Source: Archangium_A sp035910535
GTDB taxonomy: Bacteria; Myxococcota; Myxococcia; Myxococcales; Myxococcaceae
Assembly: GCA_035910535.1 (NCBI GenBank)
Contig: JAMHXF010000081.1
Span: 62,001 to 126,000 of the forward strand
DNA: 64,000 nucleotides
Direction of reading: 5' to 3'
Shown one piece after another: positions 25,478-33,516 of the stretch. Every line of letters starts with the position of its first letter. Positions within the stretch are counted from its first letter, which is position 1. The translations under genes and the position numbers were made by a program. The notes under the pieces are model-generated. The model made no database searches. It was given only the letters and a program-made list of their open reading frames with translations, and was not told the origin of the DNA.

Positions 25478-25836
25478 GGGTGCGCCGCCGGGTTGAAGTA
25501 CTCCTTGAACTGCTGAATCACGTCAGGGTGGTAGAGCTTCGACTCGTAACCGGGCGCGTAGGGGATTTTCTGCCACTCCAACGTCTTTAGGTGTGCCGCC
25601 CGTGGGTCGAGGCTCTGCCTCATGAACGCCGACTCCTTCAGCTCGTGCATGTAGAAGTTGATGTCCTGCGGCGAGGTCATGCCCGCTTTGAGCCGGTCGA
25701 TCATCGCTGCGTTCGCCGGCTCGTTCAGCGCGTCGATGCTCTTGAGGTGGCCTTCGACTCTGGCGATGCCCTTCTCGGTGACCTTGATACCATCAGGCGA
25801 CTCAGCAGGCGACTTCGGTGGTTCGCAACCCCGGCG
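25474..25836 (-). pseudogene. truncated polymorphic-toxin-like C-terminal domain
   Basis: The minus frame is open from just inside a TAG at 25837-25839 and reads a coherent 120-residue domain: DGIKVTEKGIARVEGHL, ANAAMIDRLKAGMTSP, QDINFYMHELKESAFM, AAHLKTLEWQKIPYAPGYES, LYHPDVIQQFKEYFNPAAHP. To my recollection this pattern (NFYxHELKE, AHLxTLxWQ, LYHPxVIxxFxxxFNPAA) recurs at the C-termini of RHS and similar secreted toxins; that match is from memory and unchecked. The N-terminal delivery part is gone, and the only ATG (25704) would give a 76-residue product. The upstream end coincides with the plus-strand gene fragment at 25840, so a deletion or recombination joint is likely. Confidence 0.55.
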
Positions 25837-25839
25837 CTA

Positions 25840-26070
25840 CAGCGCAGTGGCGACTTCTATGGAGTCAACCGAGCCCGCGTCAACTTCGACGTGACGCTGA
25901 ACTTCGGCGGCGGCAACGAGCAGGAGGGCCGCGCCAGCCTCAACCCCGACAGCCGGACGTTGACGCTCGCAACCAACCACCGGTGCGCACAGGGCGCCGT
26001 CGGCTCAGGCGGCATCACCATCAACGGCAGCGAGCTCGGCGGCGACGCGCGTCAGGTGTACCGCTATTAA
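25840..26070 (+). pseudogene. C-terminal fragment of an unrecognised secreted-type protein
   Basis: The plus frame reads SGDFYGVNRARVNFDVTLNF, GGGNEQEGRASLNPDSRTLT, LATNHRCAQGAVGSGGITIN, GSELGGDARQVYRY and ends at TAA 26068-26070. It is beta-rich with good codon bias but has no start or signal peptide; the frame upstream of about 25840 is antisense to the toxin-like fragment. It therefore looks like the surviving end of a longer gene. I do not recognise the family. Confidence 0.45.
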
Positions 26071-26093
26071 AGACCGTGAGCCGATTTTCGCGG
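26070..26093 (+). repeat. 24-bp intergenic repeat, copy 2
   Basis: Begins at the last base of the TAA of the plus-strand gene fragment and matches 21276-21299 at 20 of 24 positions. Both copies follow directly on a TAA stop, though relative to the gene they are in opposite orientation. Nature unknown. Confidence 0.35.
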
Positions 26094-26124
26094 CCCGTGG
26101 CTCTGTGCAGGTTGGGAGGCTTCG

Positions 26125-27906
26125 ATGCGGAAGTTGCTGGTGAGCGCGCTGGTCATCTCAACCCTCGGTTGTGAGGGCTTCATCATGCTCCCCGAGGGCG
26201 CAGAAGTGCCCGGAACTCCAACCGATGTCCCGTCGGACACGCCGGGAACACGAGGCGTTGTGGCGGTGCCCTTCGCCTGCGACGCGCAGCAGCAGCCCGA
26301 CGAACTGCCGCTGCGGCGGCTCTCGCGCACCGAGTATGTCAACAGCGTTCAGGCCTTCGTGCGCGCCGCGCTGCCACAGTCGTCGGCCGCAGCGCTGACG
26401 GCCCTCGCGGCGCCACTGTCCGCGGTGCCCAACGACGCACGCGCCAAGCCGCTCGGCGAGACACACGGTGGCTACCTGCGGCTCGATCAAACGACGCAAC
26501 AGGCGACGATCGACGCGACCTACGACGTCGCCGTGGCCGTCGCGCAGCAGGCCACCAACAGCGCGGCGCGGCGCAGCGAGCTGATGGGCGCCTGCGCGAC
26601 CGACGCCAGCACGACCAACGACGCCGCCTGCCTGAGCGCGCTCGTCGACAAGCTGGGCCCGCTCGCGCTGCGCCGCGCGCTCACGCCGGCCGACCGTACG
26701 TTCTTCATCGACACCGCAGGCACCACGCCGGTGGCCGCCGACGCCGTCGCCGACGTGCTGGCGGTGATGCTCTCGTCGCCGGGGTTCCTGTACCACGTGG
26801 AATCGGGCGCCGAGCAGTTGGAGGGAGATCGCTACGCGCTCGACGCCTTCGAGCTCGCCGCGCGACTCTCGTACCACTTCTGGCAAGCGCCGCCCGACGA
26901 CGCGCTGCGCGCTTCAGCGGCGTCAGGTGCGCTGCTGCAAGACGCTGAGTACCGCGCCCAGGTCGCCCGCCTCGTCGCCGATCCGCGCGCCATGCCGGTG
27001 CTCGACGACTTCTTCGCCCAGTGGTTCAGGTTGCACGAGCTGGGCTCGCTCACCTCGCGCGTCGGCACGCCGGTGTACGACGCCTTCGCCGGTGCCAACG
27101 CGCCCAGCGCCTCGCTGCGCGAGCGCATGTTCGACGACGTGCTGGCGGCAGTGCGGTGGAACGTGCGCAGCGGCGGCTCGCTCGACGGGCTGCTGACCGA
27201 CGCGCGTCAATTCACCACCGACGTCGAGCTCGCGGCGCTCTACGGCGCGCCCGCGTGGGACGGCACCAGCGAGCCCGCGCGGCTCCCGGCGGCGCGCAGC
27301 GGCCTGTTGACCCGCGCTGCGTTCCTCGCCAACGACAGCGCCAACACCCGCCCGGTGATGAAGGGCTACCGCATTCGCAACGCGCTGCTGTGCGACGCCA
27401 TCTCGCCGCCGCCGCCAGGCCTGGTGGTGACGACCCCTGAGCTCGACCCCAACGCCACCACCCGACAGGTCGTGGCCAACCTCACCGAGCAGCCGCGCAG
27501 CTCGTGCCTCGGGTGCCACGTCGCGCTGAACCCCCTGGGCTACGCGAGCGAGGGCTTCGACGCGCTGGGCCGCGCGCGCACGCACCAGCAGCTCTTCGAC
27601 ACCGCCGGCGCCGCGACCGTCGCGCTGGCCGTCGAAACCCAGGCGGTGCCGCGCATCGAGTTCGACGACGACGACGCGTACGGCGACATCGGCGCGGTCA
27701 CCCAGCGCATCGCAGCCAGCCGTCGCTTCGACTCGTGCTTCGCGCGGCAGTACTTCCGCTTCGCGTTCCGCCGCGCCGAGAGCCTCACCTCCGACGCCTG
27801 CGCGCTCCGGGCGCTCGACGAGGCCGCGCGCACCGGCTCCCTTGCCGACGCGGTGTCGGCCGTCGCCTTCCTCCCCGAATTCAAGAGCCGCCGGCTCGCC
27901 CCGTGA
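26125..27906 (+). CDS. DUF1592/DUF1588/DUF1585 domain lipoprotein with CxxCH motif
   Basis: A 593-residue lipoprotein (lipobox TLGC, Cys16). After a short linker it follows the DUF1587-DUF1595-DUF1592-DUF1588-DUF1585 order: LRRLSRTEYVNSVQAF near residue 57, LALRRALTPADRTFF, then FELAARLSYHFWQAPPDDAL, FLANDSANTRPVMKGYRIRN, SSCLGCHVALNPLGYASEGF with Cys461-His465, and a C-terminal FDSCFARQYFRFAFRR. These proteins occur in Planctomycetes and Myxococcota next to DUF1552/DUF1501 proteins; the CLGCH could bind heme but no function is established. A GGAGG Shine-Dalgarno precedes the ATG. It is the first gene of a six-gene plus-strand operon. Confidence 0.9.
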   Translation: MRKLLVSALVISTLGCEGFIMLPEGAEVPGTPTDVPSDTPGTRGVVAVPFACDAQQQPDELPLRRLSRTEYVNSVQAFVRAALPQSSAAALTALAAPLSAVPNDARAKPLGETHGGYLRLDQTTQQATIDATYDVAVAVAQQATNSAARRSELMGACATDASTTNDAACLSALVDKLGPLALRRALTPADRTFFIDTAGTTPVAADAVADVLAVMLSSPGFLYHVESGAEQLEGDRYALDAFELAARLSYHFWQAPPDDALRASAASGALLQDAEYRAQVARLVADPRAMPVLDDFFAQWFRLHELGSLTSRVGTPVYDAFAGANAPSASLRERMFDDVLAAVRWNVRSGGSLDGLLTDARQFTTDVELAALYGAPAWDGTSEPARLPAARSGLLTRAAFLANDSANTRPVMKGYRIRNALLCDAISPPPPGLVVTTPELDPNATTRQVVANLTEQPRSSCLGCHVALNPLGYASEGFDALGRARTHQQLFDTAGAATVALAVETQAVPRIEFDDDDAYGDIGAVTQRIAASRRFDSCFARQYFRFAFRRAESLTSDACALRALDEAARTGSLADAVSAVAFLPEFKSRRLAP

Positions 27907-27908
27907 CC

Positions 27909-29474
27909 ATGAGCCTCTCCCGCCGCCAGTTGCTCGCCGCGCTCTCTTCACTGCCCGTGGTGCCCGCGTTGCTCGGCACCCGCGCGCACGCGCAGGCCGC
28001 GCCCATGCCGAAGTTCTACGTGCACTTCTGCACCGGCCACGGCGCTGTGTGGAACGCCAACATGTACCCGCAGGCCGCCTCGCCCGTGGCGCAGAGCTAC
28101 GGAGGTCGCATGGTGCGCCGCCAGCCGTTGACGCTCTCGGTGGCCGACGGCCGCGCGGCGCTCTCGCGGGTGCTCAGCGGTGCGTCGGGCGTCTTCACGC
28201 AGGCCATCGCCAACAAGATGAACGTGATCCAGGGGCTCGACTGGCCGCTGTACCTCGGCCACCACACGGGCGGGCACCTGGGCAACCTCGCGCGCAACGA
28301 CGGCAGCGGAGGCAACGAAGGCGACGGCGCCATCGTCGGACGGAACCCGCGCGTCACCGTCGACCAGCTCATGGCGTGGAGCCCTGAGTTCTACCCGAGC
28401 CTCGACGGCGTGCGCCGTCGCGTGATGCACCTGGGCGACCGCCTCAGCTACGTGTGGGCGAACCCCGCGACGCGCTCCGGAGACGTGCAGGAGTTCGCGG
28501 GCACGCGCGACAGCCACACCCTGTACGACAGCCTCTTCCCGCCAGGCACCACCACCGGCGGCCCCGCGCCGCGCGCCCCCGCAGCCAATCGTGTGCGAGA
28601 CGACTACCAGCGCTTGCTCGAATCGGAGCGGCGCATGTCGAGCGCCGACCGGCTGCGCCTCGAGCAGCACATTCAGCGCCTCGACGAGCTGCGCCGCCGC
28701 CTCAACGTCACGGTCGGCGCCAACTGCGTGCAACCCCCGAGGCCAACGCAGAGCAACCACGCGCGCTACGGCCGCCCGTACGTCGGCGACTACGACATCA
28801 ACCCCACCAGCCAGTCGGCCTCGTCGCAGATGCTCAACGATCTCATCGTCTCGGCGTTCTCGTGCGGGCTCTCGCGCATCGCCGTGGTGGGCGCCGACTC
28901 GACGTTCACCAACTATTCCGGCGACTACCACCAGGAGGTCGCGCACCGCGCCGAGCAGCTGGCGCCGGCGCGCGACAACCAGCAGCCGACTGACCCGCAG
29001 TCGATCCTCGCGGGCGGCAACCAGCGCTTCTTCGAAACGGTGCTGCTCGACCTGGTCGCCAAGCTCGAGGCCACGCCCGACGGGCGCGGCGGCACGCTGC
29101 TCGATCATTCATTGGTGGTCTGGTCGCAAGAGAGCGGCAACCTCACCCACAACACGTTCTCGGTGCCGATCATCACCTTCGGCAGCGCCAGCGGGCACTT
29201 CGCCACCGGCCAGTACGTCGACTACCGCAACACGGCGCTCACCTACGACCAGAACCGCCCCGAGCGTGAACACCCCGGGCTCCTGATGCACCAGTGGCTG
29301 GGCATGACGCTCCGCGCGATGGGCGTGCCCGCCGCGCAGTGGGCCGAGCCGAACCACGGTGGCTACGGCTACCGCTACGCGAACGTGAACTGGGGCAACT
29401 TCAGCACCGCGCAGGGCTACCCCGACGCCCTGTGGGCCACCGCCGGCCAAGACCTGCCGTGGCTCAAGTCCTGA
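27909..29474 (+). CDS. DUF1552 domain-containing exported protein
   Basis: A 521-residue protein with a twin-arginine-type signal (MSLSRRQLLAALSSLPVVPA ending AHAQA) and the DUF1552 body: KFYVHFCTGHGAVWNA, a central coiled stretch (RRMSSADRLRLEQHIQRLDE), and a late GGTLLDHSLVVWSQESGNLT motif similar to the alkaline-phosphatase-like fold of DUF1501 relatives. DUF1552 genes habitually follow DUF1592 genes, as here. A GTG at 27903 overlapping the upstream stop (GTGA) is an alternative start adding two residues. Exported function unknown. Confidence 0.88.
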   Translation: MSLSRRQLLAALSSLPVVPALLGTRAHAQAAPMPKFYVHFCTGHGAVWNANMYPQAASPVAQSYGGRMVRRQPLTLSVADGRAALSRVLSGASGVFTQAIANKMNVIQGLDWPLYLGHHTGGHLGNLARNDGSGGNEGDGAIVGRNPRVTVDQLMAWSPEFYPSLDGVRRRVMHLGDRLSYVWANPATRSGDVQEFAGTRDSHTLYDSLFPPGTTTGGPAPRAPAANRVRDDYQRLLESERRMSSADRLRLEQHIQRLDELRRRLNVTVGANCVQPPRPTQSNHARYGRPYVGDYDINPTSQSASSQMLNDLIVSAFSCGLSRIAVVGADSTFTNYSGDYHQEVAHRAEQLAPARDNQQPTDPQSILAGGNQRFFETVLLDLVAKLEATPDGRGGTLLDHSLVVWSQESGNLTHNTFSVPIITFGSASGHFATGQYVDYRNTALTYDQNRPEREHPGLLMHQWLGMTLRAMGVPAAQWAEPNHGGYGYRYANVNWGNFSTAQGYPDALWATAGQDLPWLKS

Positions 29475-29512
29475 GCTCCGCCGCGCGCCCGACGCTGCGC
29501 CTCGCCGACGGA

Positions 29513-30055
29513 GTGCTGGCCGAAGCAGCCTTGGTGCGCGCCGCGCGAGACGGCGACGCGGCGGCCAGCGAAGCGCTCTTTCTGCAGTGCGCAGGAGACC
29601 TCACCCGCTGGGTCTCGCGCGTGGTGCTGGGCGCAGACGACGCACAGGACATCGTGCAAGACACCTTCGTCGCCGCCTTCATGCAGCTCAAGACGCTGCG
29701 CCAGCCCGAGGCGTTTCGTGGGTGGCTGCGCCGCATCGCGCTGACGCAGGTGCGGCGGCGGCTCCGCACGCAACGACTGCTGCGGCGCCTCGGCTTCGCT
29801 GACGTCGAGCCGGTGGCGCTCGAAAACATCCTCAGCCCCGACGCCCCGCTCGAGGTGGTGACCGAGGTGCGGCAGGTGGCCTCGCTGCTGCGCGCGCTGC
29901 CGACTGACGAAGGGCTGGCGCTCGTGCTCCGGCGCGTCGAGGGCTACCGGCTCGAGGAAATCGCGCAAGAGCTCGGCCTCTCGCTGGCGACGGTGAAGCG
30001 GCGCCTGGCGGCGGCAGAGCAACGGCTCGCGGTGTTGCAGGAGGAGCAGTCATGA
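29513..30055 (+). CDS. ECF-type RNA polymerase sigma factor
   Basis: About 180 residues with sigma region 2 (ADDAQDIVQDTFVAAFMQLK, FRGWLRRIALTQVRRRLR) and a region 4 helix-turn-helix (EEIAQELGLSLATVKRRLAA). There is no ATG near the start; GTG codons at 29459 (overlapping the DUF1552 end) and 29513 are both possible, and the latter gives the usual ECF N-terminus LAEAALVRAARDGD. The gene ends in an ATGA overlap with the fecR-like gene. The pair resembles sigma/FecR regulatory modules, placed unusually inside an operon with its likely targets. Confidence 0.85.
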   Translation: MLAEAALVRAARDGDAAASEALFLQCAGDLTRWVSRVVLGADDAQDIVQDTFVAAFMQLKTLRQPEAFRGWLRRIALTQVRRRLRTQRLLRRLGFADVEPVALENILSPDAPLEVVTEVRQVASLLRALPTDEGLALVLRRVEGYRLEEIAQELGLSLATVKRRLAAAEQRLAVLQEEQS

Positions 30056-31137
30056 CCAGACGTTCTCTCGCCGATTTCGTCACGCCGCCCGAGGTGCCGT
30101 CGACGGTGCTGCAGGCCGAGTGGCATGAGGTGCGGCGGCGCGTGCAGAGGCGCCGACAGGCACGGCGGCTCGCGGCGCTCTCCGTGACGCTCGTGTTGGC
30201 CGGTGTGGTGGCGGGCCTCGCGCTGCGGCCCGCGCGCGAGACGCTCGACGTGGGCGCGGCCGTCGCTGGCGCACCGCAGCAGGTGTGGCTCGAAGAGGGC
30301 TCGTCCATCGTGACGGCGCCGCAGACCTCGCTGCAGTTGGTGCGCGCCGACGCGACCGACGTGCGGCTGGTTGTCGAGCGCGGCGAGGCCACCTTCGACG
30401 TCGCGAGAATTCCCCAGCGGCGCTTCGTCGTGCAGGCCGACTCCGTCGAGGTGCTGGTGGTGGGTACGCGCTTCACCGTGCAGCGGCAGGAGCGCGAGGT
30501 GCGCGTCACCGTGGAGCGCGGCGTGGTCGAGGTGCGCGACGGAGCACAGCGGGTGCGGTTGACTGCTGGGCAGACCTGGGCGCGCCTCGCCGAGCAGGCC
30601 CGGAGCGACGACGAGCCGACGCCGCCTTTTGAAGCGCTGCCACCCACCGCGCCGACGCTCGAGAAGCGCGCAGTGCGGCGGCCAGCGAGGCGTGAGGTCC
30701 CGCAGCTCGCCGAGCCGGAGCTGACGCCAGTGACGGTGCCTGATGCGGGGCCACCACCGCTCGTCGAGCCATCGGCGGGCGACGTGTTCGCCGAGGCGAT
30801 GCGAGCTCGCGCAGCTGGCCGCCCCAAGGCCGCGGTGCAGGGCTTTCAGCTGGTCTGCGAGCGCTGGCCGCAGAGCGCCTACGCGCCGATGAGCGCCTTC
30901 GAGTGGGGCCGCCTCGCGCTCGACGCCCTCGACGACCCTCGCCAGGCCGCGCGGGCCTTCGAGCGCACGCTGGAGTTCGCCAGCTCTCCGCAGCTGGTGG
31001 AGGACGCTTTGGCGCGCCTCGCCGAGGCGTACGCGCGGTACGATGCTGCTTCCTGTCGCCGGGTGCAGGGCGAATACCTGCGGCGGTTCCCCGGCGGTGC
31101 GCATTCGCGAGGCGTGAGCAAGGCGTGTCTCCCCTGA
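30052..31137 (+). CDS. FecR domain-containing transmembrane protein
   Basis: A 361-residue protein: basic cytoplasmic N-terminus, one membrane span near residues 39-58 (LAALSVTLVLAGVVAGLAL), then a FecR-type beta domain (GSSIVTAPQTSLQLVRAD, RRFVVQADSVEVLVVGTRFT, RVTVERGVVEVRDG) and, after a Pro-rich linker, a C-terminal TPR-like helical region (FAEAMRARAAGRPKAAVQGF). FecR proteins relay periplasmic signals to ECF sigma factors. The ATGA overlap with the sigma gene supports that role. Many deltaproteobacterial FecR proteins carry such TPR tails. Confidence 0.88.
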   Translation: MTRRSLADFVTPPEVPSTVLQAEWHEVRRRVQRRRQARRLAALSVTLVLAGVVAGLALRPARETLDVGAAVAGAPQQVWLEEGSSIVTAPQTSLQLVRADATDVRLVVERGEATFDVARIPQRRFVVQADSVEVLVVGTRFTVQRQEREVRVTVERGVVEVRDGAQRVRLTAGQTWARLAEQARSDDEPTPPFEALPPTAPTLEKRAVRRPARREVPQLAEPELTPVTVPDAGPPPLVEPSAGDVFAEAMRARAAGRPKAAVQGFQLVCERWPQSAYAPMSAFEWGRLALDALDDPRQAARAFERTLEFASSPQLVEDALARLAEAYARYDAASCRRVQGEYLRRFPGGAHSRGVSKACLP

Positions 31138-31976
31138 TTCTGGCGCTGGCGCTGTCGCTGGCAGACACGGCCTGCACCGGCAGCCACGACGAAGTGCCGA
31201 CGGCGCTCGTGGGCTGGGCCGACGACGACGAGGCTTGGCTGGCGCGGGAGCTCTCTGGCTGGGTCCGCGAGCGCGGCCACACGCGCTGCGATGGCGCGCC
31301 GGGGCTGCGGCTCGAGCTGGGAGAGCACGAGGTGCTGGTGCGCTTCGAGCTCGACGGAGCGGTCCGCACGCGCACGCTGCCGCGCGCCGGCCCCGTCGAC
31401 GAGCTGCTGCGCTACCAGACCGCGGCGACGGCCGAAGAGCTGGTGCGCTCGACCTGGGAGGCCCCGGCACCACCGCGCTTCGCCGTCGTCGCCCGGGCGG
31501 CCGTCTTTCCCACCGTCGCCGGGCCGGTGTTGGGTGGTGGCGCCATCGGCGTCGCGGTGTTCGCCCTGCCGTCGCTGGCCTTCGAGCTGCACGCGGGCGC
31601 AGCGGTGCTCGGCGCGACGCCGCTCATCGACGCGGCCGACGTGCGTGGCGCCTTGTTCAGCGGCACCGCGTCGCTCTCGTGGCTCCCCGTGCGGCTCGGC
31701 GTCTTTCGGGCCGGCCCGCGGGCGTCGGCGCAGGTGGGCGCGTTGAGCCTGGAGGTGCGCGTCGCCGACACCGCGACCGCGAGCGGCGTCGTGCCGTGGG
31801 TCTGGCTGGGCGGAGGGCTCTCGGCCGGCGTCGAAGTGAAGCGCTTCTCGGTGTCCGTCATCGGCGAGTTCGGCGCGGCGGTGGTGGGCGGCGCGGTGCT
31901 GCTCGAGGGCGCGCCCACGCTGCGGCTGCCCGGCGCGTCGGGCATGGCCGCGGTGCAGGCGGGGTGGTCATGGTGA
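31125..31976 (+). CDS. secreted hypothetical protein, possibly outer-membrane
   Basis: About 283 residues. The GTG at 31125 (overlap of 13 nt with fecR) gives a signal peptide MSPLILALALSLADTAC; the longer frame upstream is shadow of fecR. The N-terminal part is soluble with Trp-rich helices (WADDDEAWLARELSGWVRE). The C-terminal half is Gly/Ala/Val rich with alternating hydrophobic strands (VAVFALPSLAFELHAGAAVL, FSVSVIGEFGAAVVGG) and ends in AVQAGWSW, an aromatic terminus typical of outer-membrane beta barrels. This suggests a small barrel but no family is recognised. Confidence 0.6.
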   Translation: MSPLILALALSLADTACTGSHDEVPTALVGWADDDEAWLARELSGWVRERGHTRCDGAPGLRLELGEHEVLVRFELDGAVRTRTLPRAGPVDELLRYQTAATAEELVRSTWEAPAPPRFAVVARAAVFPTVAGPVLGGGAIGVAVFALPSLAFELHAGAAVLGATPLIDAADVRGALFSGTASLSWLPVRLGVFRAGPRASAQVGALSLEVRVADTATASGVVPWVWLGGGLSAGVEVKRFSVSVIGEFGAAVVGGAVLLEGAPTLRLPGASGMAAVQAGWSW

Positions 31977-33103
31977 GGCTGCTCGTCGCGGTGGTGCTGC
32001 TCCAGCACTTCGAGGTGGTCTCTGACTGTGGCGGCCGCACCGCGCCGCTCGTGAATGACGCGCCCGCCACGGAGGTCGCGCTGGGCGGCGCACACGGGTG
32101 TCGCGTCGACGACGGCGCGCTGCGCTGCTGGGGCGCAAACGAGCGCGGTCAGCTCGGGCTGGGCACGGCCGGCGGCGAAGAGCTGCGCGCCAGACCCGTG
32201 GCGCTCGAGGAGCCCGTCGCGCAATTGGTGACCGCCGAGGTGTCGACCTGTGCGCGCACCGTCACCGGCCGCGTGTGGTGCTGGGGCGACAACGGCGGCG
32301 GTCAGCTGGGCCGCGCCGAGCCCGCCTTCAGCGCCGCGCCGCTCGAGGTGGTGGTGCCGGTGCCCGTGGCTGCGCTGTCTTCCTCGTCAGACTACGTGCT
32401 CGCGCTCGGGAGCGACGGGCGGCTCTTCGGCTGGGGCAACAACCTCGAGGGCGTGCTGGCGCGCGGTGACGAGCGGCCGACCACGCGGCCTGCAGTGCGG
32501 CCCGTGCTGCGCGCCGGGCTCGGGCATTCGTTCAGCGCCATCGCCGCCGGGCAGGGCCACGCGTGCGGCATCGACCGCTCGAGCGCGCTCTGGTGTTGGG
32601 GTCGAAACGTGCGGCACGAGACAGGCACTGGCAGCCCGGAAATGCAGCTGCGCGGCGCCGCGCACGTGATGGACGACGTGTCGGCGGTGGCCGCAGGCGC
32701 GTTCAGCACCTGCGCCATTCGTCGCGGAGAGCTTCTGTGTTGGGGCGAGCTGCCGATTGACGACGTCGGGCAGGTGCTCGCGCAGCCGACGCCGACGGTG
32801 ATGCCGCTCGGCGGCGCTGTGGCCCGGCAGCTCGACGTCATGTGGTTTCACGGCTGCGCCGCGACGGTGGACGATCGACTCTTCTGTTGGGGCCGAGGCA
32901 TCGAAGGTCAGTTGGGCCTGGGCACGACGGTGCCTTCAGCGACGCCGCGCGAAGTGACGGGCGACGTGCGCGCCGTCACCACGGGCTTCCTCGCGACCTG
33001 CGTCGAACTTCGGAGCGGAGAGACCGCCTGTTCGGGCGCCAACGAGCGCGGCCAACTGGGCCTCGGCGACACGGCGCGGCGCAGCACGCTGACGACGCAG
33101 TGA
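31970..33103 (+). CDS. RCC1-repeat exported protein
   Basis: A 377-residue protein with a hydrophobic N-terminus (MVRLLVAVVLLQHFEVV) and seven RCC1/BLIP-II-type repeats, each centred on a CWGxNxxGQLGLG-like motif (RCWGANERGQLGLGT, WCWGDNGGGQLGR, WCWGRNVRH, FCWGRGIEGQLGLGT, ACSGANERGQLGLGD). Seven repeats form a complete beta propeller. The paired Cys in most blades suit an exported protein. The start overlaps the preceding stop by 7 nt (ATGGTGA). It is the last gene of the DUF1592/sigma/FecR operon and is convergent with cdd. Such propellers usually mediate protein binding. Confidence 0.85.
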   Translation: MVRLLVAVVLLQHFEVVSDCGGRTAPLVNDAPATEVALGGAHGCRVDDGALRCWGANERGQLGLGTAGGEELRARPVALEEPVAQLVTAEVSTCARTVTGRVWCWGDNGGGQLGRAEPAFSAAPLEVVVPVPVAALSSSSDYVLALGSDGRLFGWGNNLEGVLARGDERPTTRPAVRPVLRAGLGHSFSAIAAGQGHACGIDRSSALWCWGRNVRHETGTGSPEMQLRGAAHVMDDVSAVAAGAFSTCAIRRGELLCWGELPIDDVGQVLAQPTPTVMPLGGAVARQLDVMWFHGCAATVDDRLFCWGRGIEGQLGLGTTVPSATPREVTGDVRAVTTGFLATCVELRSGETACSGANERGQLGLGDTARRSTLTTQ

Positions 33104-33105
33104 CT

Positions 33106-33504
33106 TCAGAAGAACGTCTTGGTGAACGCGTGCGGCAGCAGCTCGCCCAGCGTCCACTTCGCTTCTTTGCCGCCGGGCGTGCGCGAGTGCACCGGCAAGT
33201 CGGGCGCGCCGAACTCCGCGAGCACCTGCCGACACATGCCGCACGGAGGCGTCGGCTCACGTGAATCGACGACGATGGCGACGGCGACCGGCTTTCGGCC
33301 CGCGCGCACCATCGAGCCGATGGCGTTTCGTTCGGCGCACACGGTCAACCCGTAGCTCGCGTTCTCGACGTTGCAGCCCGACGACAACGAGCCGTCGTCG
33401 TGCAGAATCGCCGCGCCGACGTGGAACTTCGAATACGGCGCGTACGCCATCTTGCGCGCTTGTTCGGCGGCTTCGAAAAGCTGTGACCACGGAGCGTCGG
33501 ACAT
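33106..33504 (-). CDS. cdd: cytidine deaminase
   Basis: A 132-residue homotetrameric-type cytidine deaminase. The zinc and catalytic motifs are intact: GCNVENASYGLTVCAERNAI supplies the Cys ligand and catalytic Glu, and PPCGMCRQVLAEF supplies the other two Cys. The N-terminal AYAPYSKFHVGAA matches the substrate-binding segment. It converts cytidine and deoxycytidine to uridine forms in pyrimidine salvage. It lies 12 bp downstream of the DUF1501 gene on the same strand and is convergent with the RCC1 gene. Confidence 0.93.
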   Translation of the reverse strand: MSDAPWSQLFEAAEQARKMAYAPYSKFHVGAAILHDDGSLSSGCNVENASYGLTVCAERNAIGSMVRAGRKPVAVAIVVDSREPTPPCGMCRQVLAEFGAPDLPVHSRTPGGKEAKWTLGELLPHAFTKTFF

Positions 33505-33516
33505 GCGCCGACTCTT

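Noticed and set aside
25591..26070. 159-codon plus-strand frame as a complete gene
   Set aside because: Its first 80 codons are antisense to the toxin-like fragment; only the part after about 25840 looks coding, so it is called a fragment.
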